Notes under the pieces: generated by a model
What the model was told of the DNA's origin: nothing
Database searches by the model: none
Seen by the model: only the letters and a program-made list of their open reading frames with translations
From: UTCFX2 sp963726375
GTDB lineage: Bacteria > Chloroflexota > Anaerolineae > Anaerolineales > UBA4823
Length of the DNA stretch: 64,000 nt
Assembly: GCA_963726375.1 (NCBI GenBank)
Contig: CAVSCE010000012.1
Location: 60,015 to 124,014, forward strand
Direction of reading: 5' to 3'
Program-made: the position numbers and the translations under genes
In this document: positions 1 through 9,465 of the stretch, one piece after another
Numbering within the stretch: position 1 is the stretch's first letter
How the letters are laid out: every line of letters starts with the position of its first letter

Positions 1-2235
1 TGCGCAGAGCGACCCTGCGGCACCGGCAACCGGTCGCTCCGCGGCCGGGGATCACGGCCCGGCTAATATCGGGATGCCGAACCCCGCGCCCGGTCACCTA
101 TCCTGAGGTCCCCTACGATCTTATCTCGCAAAACAGCCTGTTTGCAACCCTGCAGGACCTGACCACGATCCAGCCCTACTCTGGCTGGCGGAGCGCCGGG
201 ACGCGCGGAGAAGCCGAGGCGCTGGAGTATCTCAGCCAGAAGCTGGGCGGTTTCAAGACGCTTCAGGGATGGGGGATGGAGCTCGAACGGCAGAAATTCA
301 AAGTCTTCATGAGCACAGAATTCTGGGAGACGAGCCTGCACCTCCGCACGGCTGAAGGCGAGATCGAGGCGCCTGCCGAAGGACTGCGCGGCTCGCGCTG
401 GTTCCCGCGGCTGGCGCGGATCATGGATTCGGACGGCAAATTGAACGACACGAAACGCAATCCATCGGCTGCTTCCGGACCGATCGTGCTCATCCACGAC
501 GATAACAGGCTGTACACGCTTTCGCCAGAAGAGGTCCGGGGGCGGGTGCTCTTCGTGGATTACGCCCTGGTCGACACCATAACGAAGCCGGAACGCGCTG
601 GAAAACGCCACGCGGTTGGTGGAGCTGATGGATCAAGGGGCGCAGGGACTGGTGCTGGTCACGCAGTTTTCCGAGCGGCGCGGCGAAAGCAGCGGGACGC
701 TGGTGGGCGACGGGGGGTTTTTTCAAAACCTGGAGCAGGCTCCCCAGGCGCAACTCCCGATCCTGCACGCCCGGCTGATGGACCTGGCCGCCGCAGGGAT
801 CACAGATTGGGACGATTTCGAGCAGGTCGAATCGGCCAGGCTGAGCTGGGATGCGGATGTACTGTCGCCTGGGTTAGCCGGCAGCCTGATAGCCCGGATA
901 CCGGGGCTGGACGGCTCACGGGCAATGATTTTAGGCGCGCATATCAACTCGCCCAACAATCCCGGCGCTTTTGACGACGGCAGCGGCTCGGCCGCGCTGC
1001 TGGAGGTCGCCCGGGTGCTGAACGAATCCAAGGCCCAGCCGGCGGTCGACCTGTACCTGGCCTGGTTCGGCGGGCACGAGCTCGGAGGCTACGGCTCCGC
1101 GCATTTCGCCGCCACGCACCAGGAGCTGCTGGACCGCACGCTGGCGATGCTGCAGGTGGACTGTCTGGGACACCCCCAGGAGGGCAAAACCGCAGCATTG
1201 ACCGTCAGCTCGAACTCTTACGACCGCTTCGGGGATGGGCGGCTGCCCTGGCCGGACTATCTGAACAGGCTGGCCGGCTCGCAGGGGATCGCGCTGAATC
1301 AGGATATCGAATACGGGCTGATCGCAGATAACAGCAACTTCGACGCCTTCAACGTCCCCAACGTGGATTTGATCTATTTCGACCCTGAAGAGCTGAGGGT
1401 CAGAGGGAATACCTTTATCCATTATGCGATGCGCTGGCACGATCCGTACGATACGGTCGAAGTGGCGCGTGAAGCCGGAGAGGTCCTGGTGGATATGACC
1501 AAGATCAGCCTGGCCGCGGCGCTGGAAACGGGCCGGTCGGACCAGAACCTGCGCGTCTCGCCGCAGCCGGAGCGGCGCGCCGTGCTGGTCTCCAGCCACA
1601 CGGAGACGGTCACGATCGCGACCTCCATGTTTCGAGACCTGGGGATGGCGCTGGCCTGGGAGGGTTTCGACGTCGATTTGATCCCTTACGGTCGGGCCGT
1701 GAGCCAGGCTGACCTGGAAGATGCGGAGGCGGTCATCGTGCTCCCCACGCTGGATTATCCGGGGCGGCACGACGAAACCTGGAGCGAAGCGGAGCTGGCT
1801 GTGTTGGAAGGTTACGTGCGGGCGGGAGGATTCCTGGTCGTCACCAACTCAGGTTTCAATTACGTGATGATGCGCCAGCTGGAGGATTCGAACGAAGATG
1901 GGCGCGACCTCAATCCGCTCCTGGAGCCGATGGGGATCCGGTTCGCTTACGGCAGCACGGGCTCAAATATCGTACTGGCAGCCGCCAAACATCCGCTCAC
2001 AGAAAAGGCGGGATACCTGACCCAATTCGGCGAGAACGGGGTGCCGATCCGGATGAAGTCGGGGTTGGCGCTGGCTCGGGCGGAGGGGAACACGGCGGTC
2101 GGTCTGCTGGATTACGGCAGCCTGGGCGGGCAGGTGCTGGCAATCGCCGACATCGGGCTGCTGCAGGCTGACGACGACGCCAGGAATTTGAGGTTTATCC
2201 AGAACCTTGCTCATTTTGCCCGCTTGCGAAAATAG
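1..2235 (+). CDS. M28 family zinc peptidase, 5' end outside window, one frameshift
   Basis: Probable secreted zinc aminopeptidase of family M28, which removes N-terminal residues from peptides using two zinc ions. The N-terminal part reads in one frame from the window edge to about 600 (it contains TIQPYSGWRSAGTRGEAEAL around 168-225) and the rest reads in another frame from about 600 to the stop at 2235, so one base is gained or lost near 585-615. The expected metal ligands are all visible: His in LGAHINSPNN, Asp in GAFDDGSGSA, Glu in WFGGHELGGYGS, Asp in LQVDCLG and His in RWHDPYDT. A C-terminal region of about 200 residues after the peptidase domain resembles a glutamine-amidotransferase-like fold (VIVLPTLDYPG) and is less certain. 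In the first zinc-binding motif Asn replaces the usual Asp after His (HIN instead of HID). The start codon is not in the window. Confidence 0.85.
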
Positions 2236-2302
2236 AGGAAATGGGGGTTGTCCCTGTACAGCAGGGCGGATTGGCGATAAACCCTACTGGAGAAATTGCC
2301 TA

Positions 2303-2331
2303 TTGATCTCCGCTTGAATTTTGTGTAATAT
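2303..2331 (+). promoter_or_regulatory. sigma70-type promoter of first S74 module
   Basis: TTGATC (2303-2308), a 17-base spacer and TAATAT (2326-2331) make a good -35/-10 pair. The identical arrangement recurs at 4767-4795 before the second module copy, which supports function. Transcription would start near 2338 and give a leader of about 120 nt. Confidence 0.55.
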
Positions 2332-2337
2332 CTATCT

Positions 2338-2459
2338 ACATCCTTCAACTCATAATTTTCACCAATCCAGCGGACCCGGTCCTTCCGGGAAACACGAGCC
2401 CCTTTCGCCACCGCCGCAGAGCCCCCTCTGCGGCCTTTTCAATTTCCAAGGAGGAAGTA
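2338..2459 (+). promoter_or_regulatory. structured 5' leader with attenuator-like hairpin
   Basis: The leader contains a small hairpin CCCGG-TCCTT-CCGGG (about 2373-2387) and then a strong 9-bp stem GCCGCAGAG/CTCTGCGGC with a CCCC loop (2413-2434) followed at once by TTTT (2436-2439). This has the form of an intrinsic terminator, yet it lies only 20 bases before the coding start, with the ribosome-binding site AAGGAGGA at 2448-2455 just after it. The same leader is present with few changes at 4800-4924. An intrinsic terminator between promoter and start codon suggests transcription attenuation. I could not match it to a riboswitch class I know (c-di-GMP-I consensus was checked and is absent). 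Confidence 0.5.
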
Positions 2460-4315
2460 ATGAACCATAGATCGCTCATCTGGTCCAGCCTTGTCCTCAT
2501 TCTCATGCTGATTGCTGCCGCAGGAGCGGCTGCACAGGCGCCGGAACCGGCGCAACCGGCAGCTGCGCTCGGCACGGCGTTCAGCTACCAAGGCCGCCCT
2601 CAGCCAGGGCGGGGTCCCCGCCACTGGCGTCGTCGACTTCGAGTTCTACCTGTTCGACGCCCTGACTGTGGGGATGCAGGTCGGCGGGCCGATCGCCTTC
2701 AACGACCTGCTCATGAACGACGGCTACTTCACCGTACTGCTCGACTTCGGGTCAAACGCCTTCGCCGGGCAGAAGCGCTACCTGGAGGTGCGGGTCAGAC
2801 CCGGCAGCGAGACGGGCGGCTTCACCATCCTGGCGCCACGCCAGGAGCTGACTGCGGCGCCGTATGCGCTCTTCTCTAATACGGCGCCGTGGGGCGGGCT
2901 GAGCGGCGTGCCGGCGGGCTTCGCCGACGGGATGGACAACGATACGGTCTATTCTGCAGGGACCGGGCTGGGGCTGAGCGGCAGTCAATTCAGCGTGGCG
3001 AACAGCTTCCGCCTGCCGCAAAGCTGCGCTAACAACCAGATCCCTAAATGGATCAGCTCGAGCTGGACCTGCGCCGCTGACGAGAACACCACCACCTTCT
3101 GGAGCCTGACCGGCAACAGCGGCACGAACCCTGCCACCCAATATCTGGGCACCAGCGACAACACCGCGCTGGAGCTGCGGGTCAACGGCACACGCATTAT
3201 GCGCCTGGAACCGATAGTATACGGCACCGACGGGTATGGACCGAATGTGATCGGCGGCTACAGCAACAACTATATCTCCAGCGGGGTGTACGGTGCGACC
3301 GTTTTTGGTGGTGGTTGGCTTGACCCGTTCCCCGAAAATAACCATGTCACCGATGCGTTTGGGACGGTAAGCGGGGGGGGCGGTAATAATGCTGGGAATG
3401 GATCTGGAACCATGATCGATGCCTATGGCGCCACCGTCGGCGGTGGTTATGATAACTCTGCCAGTGGAGAATTATCTACTGTCTGCGGCGGAATGTACAA
3501 CGCTGCTTCCAGCCAGAAGGCTACAGTTAGCGGCGGCTATTCTAACAGCGCCAGCGGAAATTATGCCACAATAGGCGGCGGATACGAGAATGAAGCTACC
3601 AATGTCTCTGCTGTTGTTCCGGGAGGGACGGCGAATATAGCTTCCGGTCAGACCAGCTTTGCAGCGGGTTATCAGGCGGTCGCATCGCATAACGGATCCT
3701 TCGTCTGGTCCACAAGCACTTCCACAAGCTCCTGGGGTGATAACACATTTACAATACGATCTCACGGCGGGGCGCGCTTCTACACGGCTGCGGACACCGG
3801 CAACGGAGTCTGGCTCCCTGCGGGCGGCAGCGCCTGGGCCGCCCTCAGCGACCGGGCTGCCAAGGAAAACATCGCATTGATCGATAACCAGTCGCTGTTG
3901 GAGAGACCTGGCGAATGTTCCAGGTCGCCTCCTGGAACTATCTGAGCCAGGATCCTTCGATCCGCCATATCGGGCCGATGGCGCAGGACTTTTACCAGGC
4001 CTTCGGGGTGCGGTGAGGACGAGAAACATGATCACTACCATCGATGCCGACGGCGTGGCATTGGCCGCAGCGCAGGGGTTGTACGAACTTTCGCAGGATC
4101 AGGGGAGGCGGATCAAATCCCTGGAAGAAGAGAACGCAACCCTGAAAGCTCAGATGGGAGATTTCGAGCGGCGCCTGAGGGCCCTGGAGCAGGGGGGCAG
4201 CGGCCGGGTGGAAGGGCTATCTGACCAGCCTCTCGACCAGGGTGGCTGGCTGCTGCTCGCGGGGCTGGGGATTGGGGCGCTCGCTGTTTGGCGCAGAAAG
4301 GACAGAAGCTCATGA
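2460..4315 (+). CDS. Tail-fibre-like surface protein with YadA-type beta-roll and S74 chaperone domain (module copy A)
   Basis: Large exported, probably trimeric fibre protein. The order is: signal peptide (MNHRSLIWSSLVLILMLIAA), an N-terminal beta domain (FSYQGR...VDFEFYLFDA...NDGYFTVLLDFG), a repeat zone of GGGY-N-AS-G-A-TV type left-handed beta-roll units (about 3240-3660), an S74-type intramolecular chaperone domain beginning SDRAAKEN, a coiled coil (KSLEEENATLKAQ) and one C-terminal membrane helix followed by WRRKDRSS. S74 domains assist trimer assembly and often cleave themselves off. ATG at 2460 is fixed by AAGGAGGA 5 bases upstream. The frame changes near 2603 (one extra C compared with copy B) and at least twice between 3900 and 4015. 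The stop overlaps the next start (ATGA, 4312-4315), so the two genes are translationally coupled. Confidence 0.8.
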
Positions 4316-4595
4316 AACGCAGAGGGTCATTCCTGGCGCTGGCGCTGGTGCTGGCGCTTTTTCCGCTCGCCCTGGCCTACGCAAACGGGACCTTTGCGCT
4401 GCCCTGGTGGAGCGCGGACGGCGGCGGAGGGCCTCTCGACGGGCGGAGGATTCTCGCTCCAGGGCGTCATCGGCCAGCCGGACGCCGGGCTGATGCAGGG
4501 AGGCGATTTCAGCCTGGCCGGAGGAATTCCTGGGCGGAGCGGAGGCACAGGCGCCGGTTGGGCATGATCTGTTTCTGCCGATCGTGGTCAGGTGA
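4312..4595 (+). CDS. Small exported protein with GGGG/GQPDAG domain and C-terminal LFLPIVVR tag (module copy A)
   Basis: Exported protein of about 93 residues: signal peptide (MKRRGSFLALALVLALFPLA), then WWSADGGGG, a GQPDAG motif and a second glycine-rich GGDFSLAGGFLGGA unit, ending GHDLFLPIVVR. Compared with the otherwise near-identical gene at 7122-7403 it has one extra G near 4433 and one extra A near 4527; the two insertions explain why the frames at start and end differ. The start overlaps the stop of the S74 protein gene. Function unknown; the constant pairing suggests a partner or anchor of the fibre protein. Other members of this small family in the window are at 7122, 21355 and 34214. 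Confidence 0.7.
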
Positions 4596-4627
4596 GGAGG
4601 CAGGGTAGGCTTGCCAACCGTACAATT

Positions 4628-4715
4628 GGCAGGCCATCCCTTCGGACGGCAGGCCATCACTGCGGACGGCAGGCCATCCCTGCGGACGGCGGGCCATCCC
4701 TGCGGACGGCAGGCC
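4628..4715 (+). repeat. Tandem 20-bp GC-rich repeat (GGCAGGCCATCCCTGCGGAC)
   Basis: Four consecutive 20-base units plus a partial fifth, each a variant of GGCAGGCCATCCCTGCGGAC, lie just after the first module. Related units occur at 9391-9465, 19225-19255, 40345-40365, 46540-46580, 47130-47670 and 59885-59955. The unit contains the imperfect palindrome CCATCC-CTGC-GGACGG. Confidence 0.8.
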
Positions 4716-4766
4716 TATTTTTTGGTTGGCAGAATCAGCGATAAACCCTACCTGAGAAATTGCCTA

Positions 4767-4924
4767 TTGATCTCCACTTGAATTTTGTGTAATATCTATC
4801 TACATCCTTCAACTCATCATTTTCACCAATCCAGCGGACCCGGTCCTTCCGGGAAACACGAGCCCCTTTCGCCACCGCCGCAGAGCCCCCTCTGCGGCTT
4901 TTTCCCATATCTAAGGAGGAAGTA
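4767..4924 (+). promoter_or_regulatory. Duplicated promoter and attenuator-like leader of module copy B
   Basis: Near copy of 2303-2459: TTGATC (4767-4772), 17-base spacer, TAATAT (4790-4795), the CCCGG/CCGGG hairpin and the GCCGCAGAG/CTCTGCGGC stem followed by a T-run, then a ribosome-binding site AAGGAGGA before ATG 4925. The conservation of the leader between copies, while the beta-roll parts of the genes diverge, argues that it is functional. Confidence 0.55.
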
Positions 4925-7125
4925 ATGAACCATCGTCCTGTTCTCAGCGCAAGCCTGGTATTGATTCTTTTGCTCGCAGCTGCCGCAGGCGGCCAGCACA
5001 GGCGCCGGAACCGGCGCAACCGGCAGCTGCGCTGGGCAGCTCCTTCACCTACCAGGGCCGCCTCAGCCAGGGCGAGGTCCCTTCCACTGGCGTCGTCGAC
5101 TTCGAGTTCTACCTGTTCGACGCCCTGACTGTTGGTGATCAGGTCGGCGGGCCGATCGCCTTCAACGACCTGCTCATGAACGACGGCTACTTCACCGTGC
5201 TGCTCGACTTCGGGTCAAACGCCTTCAGCGGGCAGAGGCGCTACCTGGAGGTGCGGGTCAGACCCGGCAGCGAGACAGGCGGCTTCACCATCCTGGCGCC
5301 GCGCCAGGAGCTGACCGCCGCGCCGTATGCGCTCTTCTCTAATACGGCGCCGTGGGGCGGGCTGAGCGGCGTGCCGGCGGGCTTCGCCGACGGGGTGGAC
5401 AACGATACGGTCTATTCTGCAGGGACCGGGCTGGGGCTGAGCGGCAGTCAATTCAGCGTGGCGAACAGCTTCCGCCTGCCGCAAAGCTGCGCTAACAACC
5501 AGATCCCTAAATGGATCAGCTCGAGCTGGACCTGCGCCGCTGACGAGAACACCACCACCTTCTGGAGCCTGACCGGCAACAGCGGCACGAACCCCGCCAG
5601 CCAGTACATCGGCACCAGCGACAATACCCCGCTCGAGTTGCGCGTCAACGGCTACCGCGCTCTGCGCCTGGAATGGCAATCAGCCGGGACCTCACTCAGG
5701 TCCAAACCTTATTGGAGGCTACAGCGCCAACTGGATTACCAGCGGAGTGGATGGCGCAACGGTATTCGCTGGAGGGATTGATTCATCTGATGTAGGCTCC
5801 GAATGGTGTAACAGATCACTTTTGGGACAGTCAGTGGAGGCTTTAGAAATCAAGCCGGGGATGATACCGGAACTCTTATTGATAGCTCCTTTGCTACAGT
5901 GGGTGGAGGACATACAAACTCTGCCAAAGGATATTTATCCACTGTTGGTGGAGGCTGATATAACTATGCTGATGGTGCCGCAGCCACAATTGGTGGTGGT
6001 GGTGATAATCGACGCCTCAGGCGTGCTGAGCGTAGTCAGTGGCGGTATCTGCAATGATTCCTTTGCGGATTATGCAACCAGTAAGTGGTGGATATAATAA
6101 CGATGGGCTACGGTCAATTTTGCAACAGTTTGTGGCGGTCATACAAACGAGGCAACTAATGACCTACGCTGCTGTCGGTGGCGGTCAATATAACTGATGC
6201 GCTAGCGGAACTCATGTAGCGATCGGAGGCGGGAATTCCAACCTGGCAACAGTGCAGATTATGCCACAATAGCTGGTGGGGATGACAATGAAGCCAGTGG
6301 CAGTAACGCCTACTGTCGGCGGCGGTTTTTCAAACCTGGCCAGCAGACCAATATGCGATGATCGGCGGCGGCTACAACAATACCGCCAGCGGGGGCTATT
6401 CCTACAATACCGGGCGGCACCGCCAATGTCGCCTCCGGCGACTACCAGCTTCGCGGCCGGCTACCAGGCAAACGCCGACTCACGGCGGCTCCTTCGTCTG
6501 GTCCAATGGTACCTCAACCAATTCATGGGGCGACAACACCTTCACCGTGCGCGCCCACGGCGGGGTGCGCTTCTATACTGCGGCGGGCATCGGCACCGGC
6601 GTCAGCTTGCCTGCTGGCGGCGGGTCGTGGTCAGGTCTCAGCGACCGGGCTGCCAAGGAAAATTTCCAGCAGGTCGATCCTCAGGTGGTCCTGGAGAAGC
6701 TCTCGCAAGTACCCGTCACCACCTGGAACTACCGGACCCAGGATGACGCCATCCGCCACCTCGGCCCGGTCGCCCAGGACTTCATGGCTGCCTTTGGGTT
6801 GGGAGAGGACGAGCGCTTCATCTCGACCGTGGATGCCGATGGAATCGCATTGGCTGCCATCCAGGGATTGAACCGGATTGTGCAGGAAAAAGATGCCCGC
6901 ATCAGCAGGCTCGAAAGCCGGAACAAGACCCAACAACAGCAGATCGAAGCCTTGACGGCTCAGAACGCCGATTTCGAGCAGCGCCTGAGGGCCCTGGAGC
7001 AGGGGGGGAGCAGCCGGGTAGAAGGGCTATCGGACCTGCCTCTCGACCAGGGAGGCTGGCTGCTGCTGGCGGGGTTGGGGGTTGGGGCGCTCGCCGTTTG
7101 GCGCAGAAAGGACAGAAACTCATGA
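4925..7125 (+). CDS. Tail-fibre-like surface protein with YadA-type beta-roll and S74 chaperone domain (module copy B)
   Basis: Tandem paralogue of the gene at 2460. The N-terminal 200 residues are almost identical to copy A, then the sequence diverges through the beta-roll units (for example FATVGGGHTNSAKGYLSTV near 5890-5950) and converges again in the S74 domain. The S74 domain is complete here: SDRAAKENFQQVD, TTWNYRTQDDAIRHLGPVAQ and STVDADGIALAAIQGLN, followed by a coiled coil (about 6880-6990) and a C-terminal membrane helix with WRRKDRNS. The frame changes near 4990, near 5700 and several times between 5800 and 6430. An in-frame stop such as the TGA at 6195-6197 may be an error or real decay. 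The stop overlaps the start of the next gene (ATGA at 7122-7125). Membrane-anchored by its C-terminus. Confidence 0.78.
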
Positions 7126-7403
7126 AACGCAGAGGGTCTTTCCTGGCGCTGACGCTGGTGCTGGCGCTTTTTCCGCTCGCCCTGGCCTATGCAAACGGGA
7201 CCTTTGCGCTGCCCTGGTGGAGCGCGGACGGCGGCGGAGGCCTCTCGACGGGCGGAGGATTCTCACTCCAGGGCGTCATCGGCCAGCCGGACGCCGGGCT
7301 GATGCAAGGCGGGGATTTCAGCCTGGCCGGAGGATTCCTGGGCGGGGCGGGGGCACAGGCGCCGGTTGGGCATGATCTGTTTCTGCCGGTCGTGGTAAGG
7401 TGA
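7122..7403 (+). CDS. Small exported protein with GGGG/GQPDAG domain and C-terminal LFLPVVVR tag (module copy B)
   Basis: Intact 93-residue paralogue of the gene at 4312. It has a signal peptide with hydrophobic core LALTLVLALFPLALAYA, then WWSADGGGGLSTGGGFSLQG, GVIGQPDAGLMQGGDFSLAGG and the end GHDLFLPVVVR. The two glycine-rich units look like a short repeated beta structure. It starts inside the stop codon of the S74 protein gene, so it is translationally coupled to it. I know no assigned function for this family. Confidence 0.8.
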   Translation: MKRRGSFLALTLVLALFPLALAYANGTFALPWWSADGGGGLSTGGGFSLQGVIGQPDAGLMQGGDFSLAGGFLGGAGAQAPVGHDLFLPVVVR

Positions 7404-7538
7404 GGAGGATTTGATGAAAATGGGGATGAAATATTTGTGAGGTGGAATCACGATAAATATTAATGATAGTGCAAACTCCACTTCGCTGGCGGTCGATGTA
7501 TCGGGGTAGTTAATTCCCAATTCCTAAGGGAGGGACGT

Positions 7539-9196
7539 ATGCGCTGCCAAGAATTTTCTTTCCAGAATAATCTTTGGGTCATTGATGCTTCTGGTTTTGT
7601 TGGGTCCAGCTCAGTTTTCACAAGCCAAACATCTTCCAGCAGAGTCGCTGCGGATTTCTCATCTCCATCCTCCTCTAATTCCAGGGAATTGGGGCTGCAT
7701 GGCCGCTGGCGTGCGTGATGAAGATCTTGGAGAAATCCAAAATACCGGCGCGGTCAGCCTGATCTACAGCCAGGGCGAAGAACTTGCCAACCTGGGTGAC
7801 CAGCTGTGGCATCAGGGCAGCAGCGGTATACCCGGCGGGAACGAGACCAATGACTATTGGGGTACAGCATTGGTCATGGATAACTTTAACGGCGACAACT
7901 ATGATGACCTGGTTATCGGCGTCCCCTACGAAGATATTGGCGACGTCGCCGATGGCGGTGCGGCCACCATTCTGTACGGTAATGCGGGCGGTTTCAGGAC
8001 GCTTAACAGCGAGATGTTTTATCAGGAAACTCTCTTTGCATGGGGCGCTTCTGAGGATCACGAAAGGTTTGGCGAAGCCCTGGCAGCCGGGGACTTCGAC
8101 GCTGACGGTTTTGCCGACCTGGCTATCGGAATTCCCGGGGAAGGGATTTTTGTGTTTCAAGAAGGAGAGCAAGCCCAGGCCGGGTGGGTGAATGTCTTGT
8201 ACGGCTCCAGCCTGGGCCTTTACGAAGATGTTGGTGCCTGGTACTCCCACAACAGCACGGCATACGCAGAATTTGGTAAAGCGCTGGCTGTTGGGGACTT
8301 CGACGGCGACGGTTACGATGACCTGGCGGTTGGCGTTCCGGGCTATGTCGTTGGCGGTCACGAAGATGCAGGTGCGGTTGAGATCATCTTCGGCTCATCA
8401 ACCGGCCTGGCGGAGGCTGGCAGAGAAAGCTGGACCCAGGATTCGCCGGGTATTGTGGGGGAAGCTGCGCTTGCCGATGGATTTGGCTCAGCTTTGGCTG
8501 CCGGTGATTTTGACGGGGATGGTCATACCGACCTGGCAATCGGTGTCCCCTATGATAACGTCTCAGGGCATGCGATGGCGGGGGCGGTTAATCTTCTTTA
8601 TGGAACGGCAGCGGGATTAAACCAGGCAGACAACCAGCTCTGGCATCAGGACCAACTGGATGTGTTGGGTACAGCGGAAGAGAATGACACCTTTGGCTGG
8701 TCTCTGGCGTCTGGTGACTTCAACATGGACACTATCGACGATTTGGCTGTGGGCGTACCAGGAGAAGAGGTCAGCGGGCAGGATGGAGCCGGCATGGTGA
8801 ACGTTCTCTACGGGCATCTCGATGTGCTAACAGCGGAAAACAACCAGTGGTGGCATCAGAATTCCGAAGGTGTCAGCGGAGTTGTGGAATACATGGATCG
8901 CTTTGGTTCAAGCCTGGCGGCCGGCAGCCTCAATGGCGATCTATATGATGACCTGGCGATCGGTGTCCCTTATGAAGACCTGGACAGCGTGGTTGATGCA
9001 GGCGTCGTGAACATTTTATACGGCTCTGCAACGAGGTTAGGTGCAGATGAAAACCAGCTTTGGAGTCAGGAAACCAGCCTGATCGAAGATGACCCCGAAG
9101 CGAACGACCATTATGGATAATTCCCTGGCACTCTCAGCTTTCTGCGGGAGGGTTATTGAGGATTTATTCCTTCCTGTTGTGAAAAGGGACCAATAA
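7539..9196 (+). CDS. Secreted FG-GAP (integrin alpha-like) repeat protein with C-terminal LFLPVVKRDQ tag
   Basis: Secreted beta-propeller-type protein with about six FG-GAP repeats. Each has a calcium-binding loop of the kind GDFDGDGYDDLAVGVP (also GDFDADGFADLAIGIP, GDFDGDGHTDLAIGVP, GDFNMDTIDDLAVGVP) followed by GAVNLLYG-type strands. Such propellers usually bind cell-surface or matrix partners. ATG 7539 is preferred because AAGGGAGGG precedes it; a frame change within the first 40 codons is needed to reach the signal-peptide core LMLLVLLGPAQFSQA. A second frame change near 9113 replaces an apparent early stop (9118-9120) with an extension that ends EDLFLPVVKRDQ at 9196, the tag also found on the neighbouring secreted proteins. 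Without this correction the protein would stop in the middle of a repeat. Confidence 0.8.
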
Positions 9197-9390
9197 TTTT
9201 CAGCAGCGGCTGTCGGCTGGCTCAAAACTGAACTGGGACGAATCGACCTGAGCAGCTACTAAGACAAATTCTGTTTCTTTTCTTTCATCAGGTGAATTGC
9301 ATTTAACGCTTGACTGGATCACACCTAACTTAAGAAGTTCGTGATAAGAAAAAGAGGACAGTTTTTGCTGGTTGTGGTCGGGTAAAGAAC

Positions 9391-9465
9391 GCCCTCCCTG
9401 CGGATGGCAGGCCATCCCTTCGGACGGCAGGCCATCCCTGCGGACGGCAGGCCATCCCTGCGGCT
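9391..9465 (+). repeat. Tandem GC-rich repeat units between convergent genes
   Basis: Three to four units of the GGCAGGCCATCCCTGCGGAC repeat abut the stop codon of the minus-strand kelch gene (stop at 9464-9466). The region 9197-9390 shows no gene. Confidence 0.75.

Noticed and set aside
2338..2459. c-di-GMP-I (GEMM) riboswitch in the fibre-gene leader
   Set aside because: The GGGCAAACC and ACGCAAAGCC consensus segments are missing; only the expression platform-like terminator is present, so no class was assigned.
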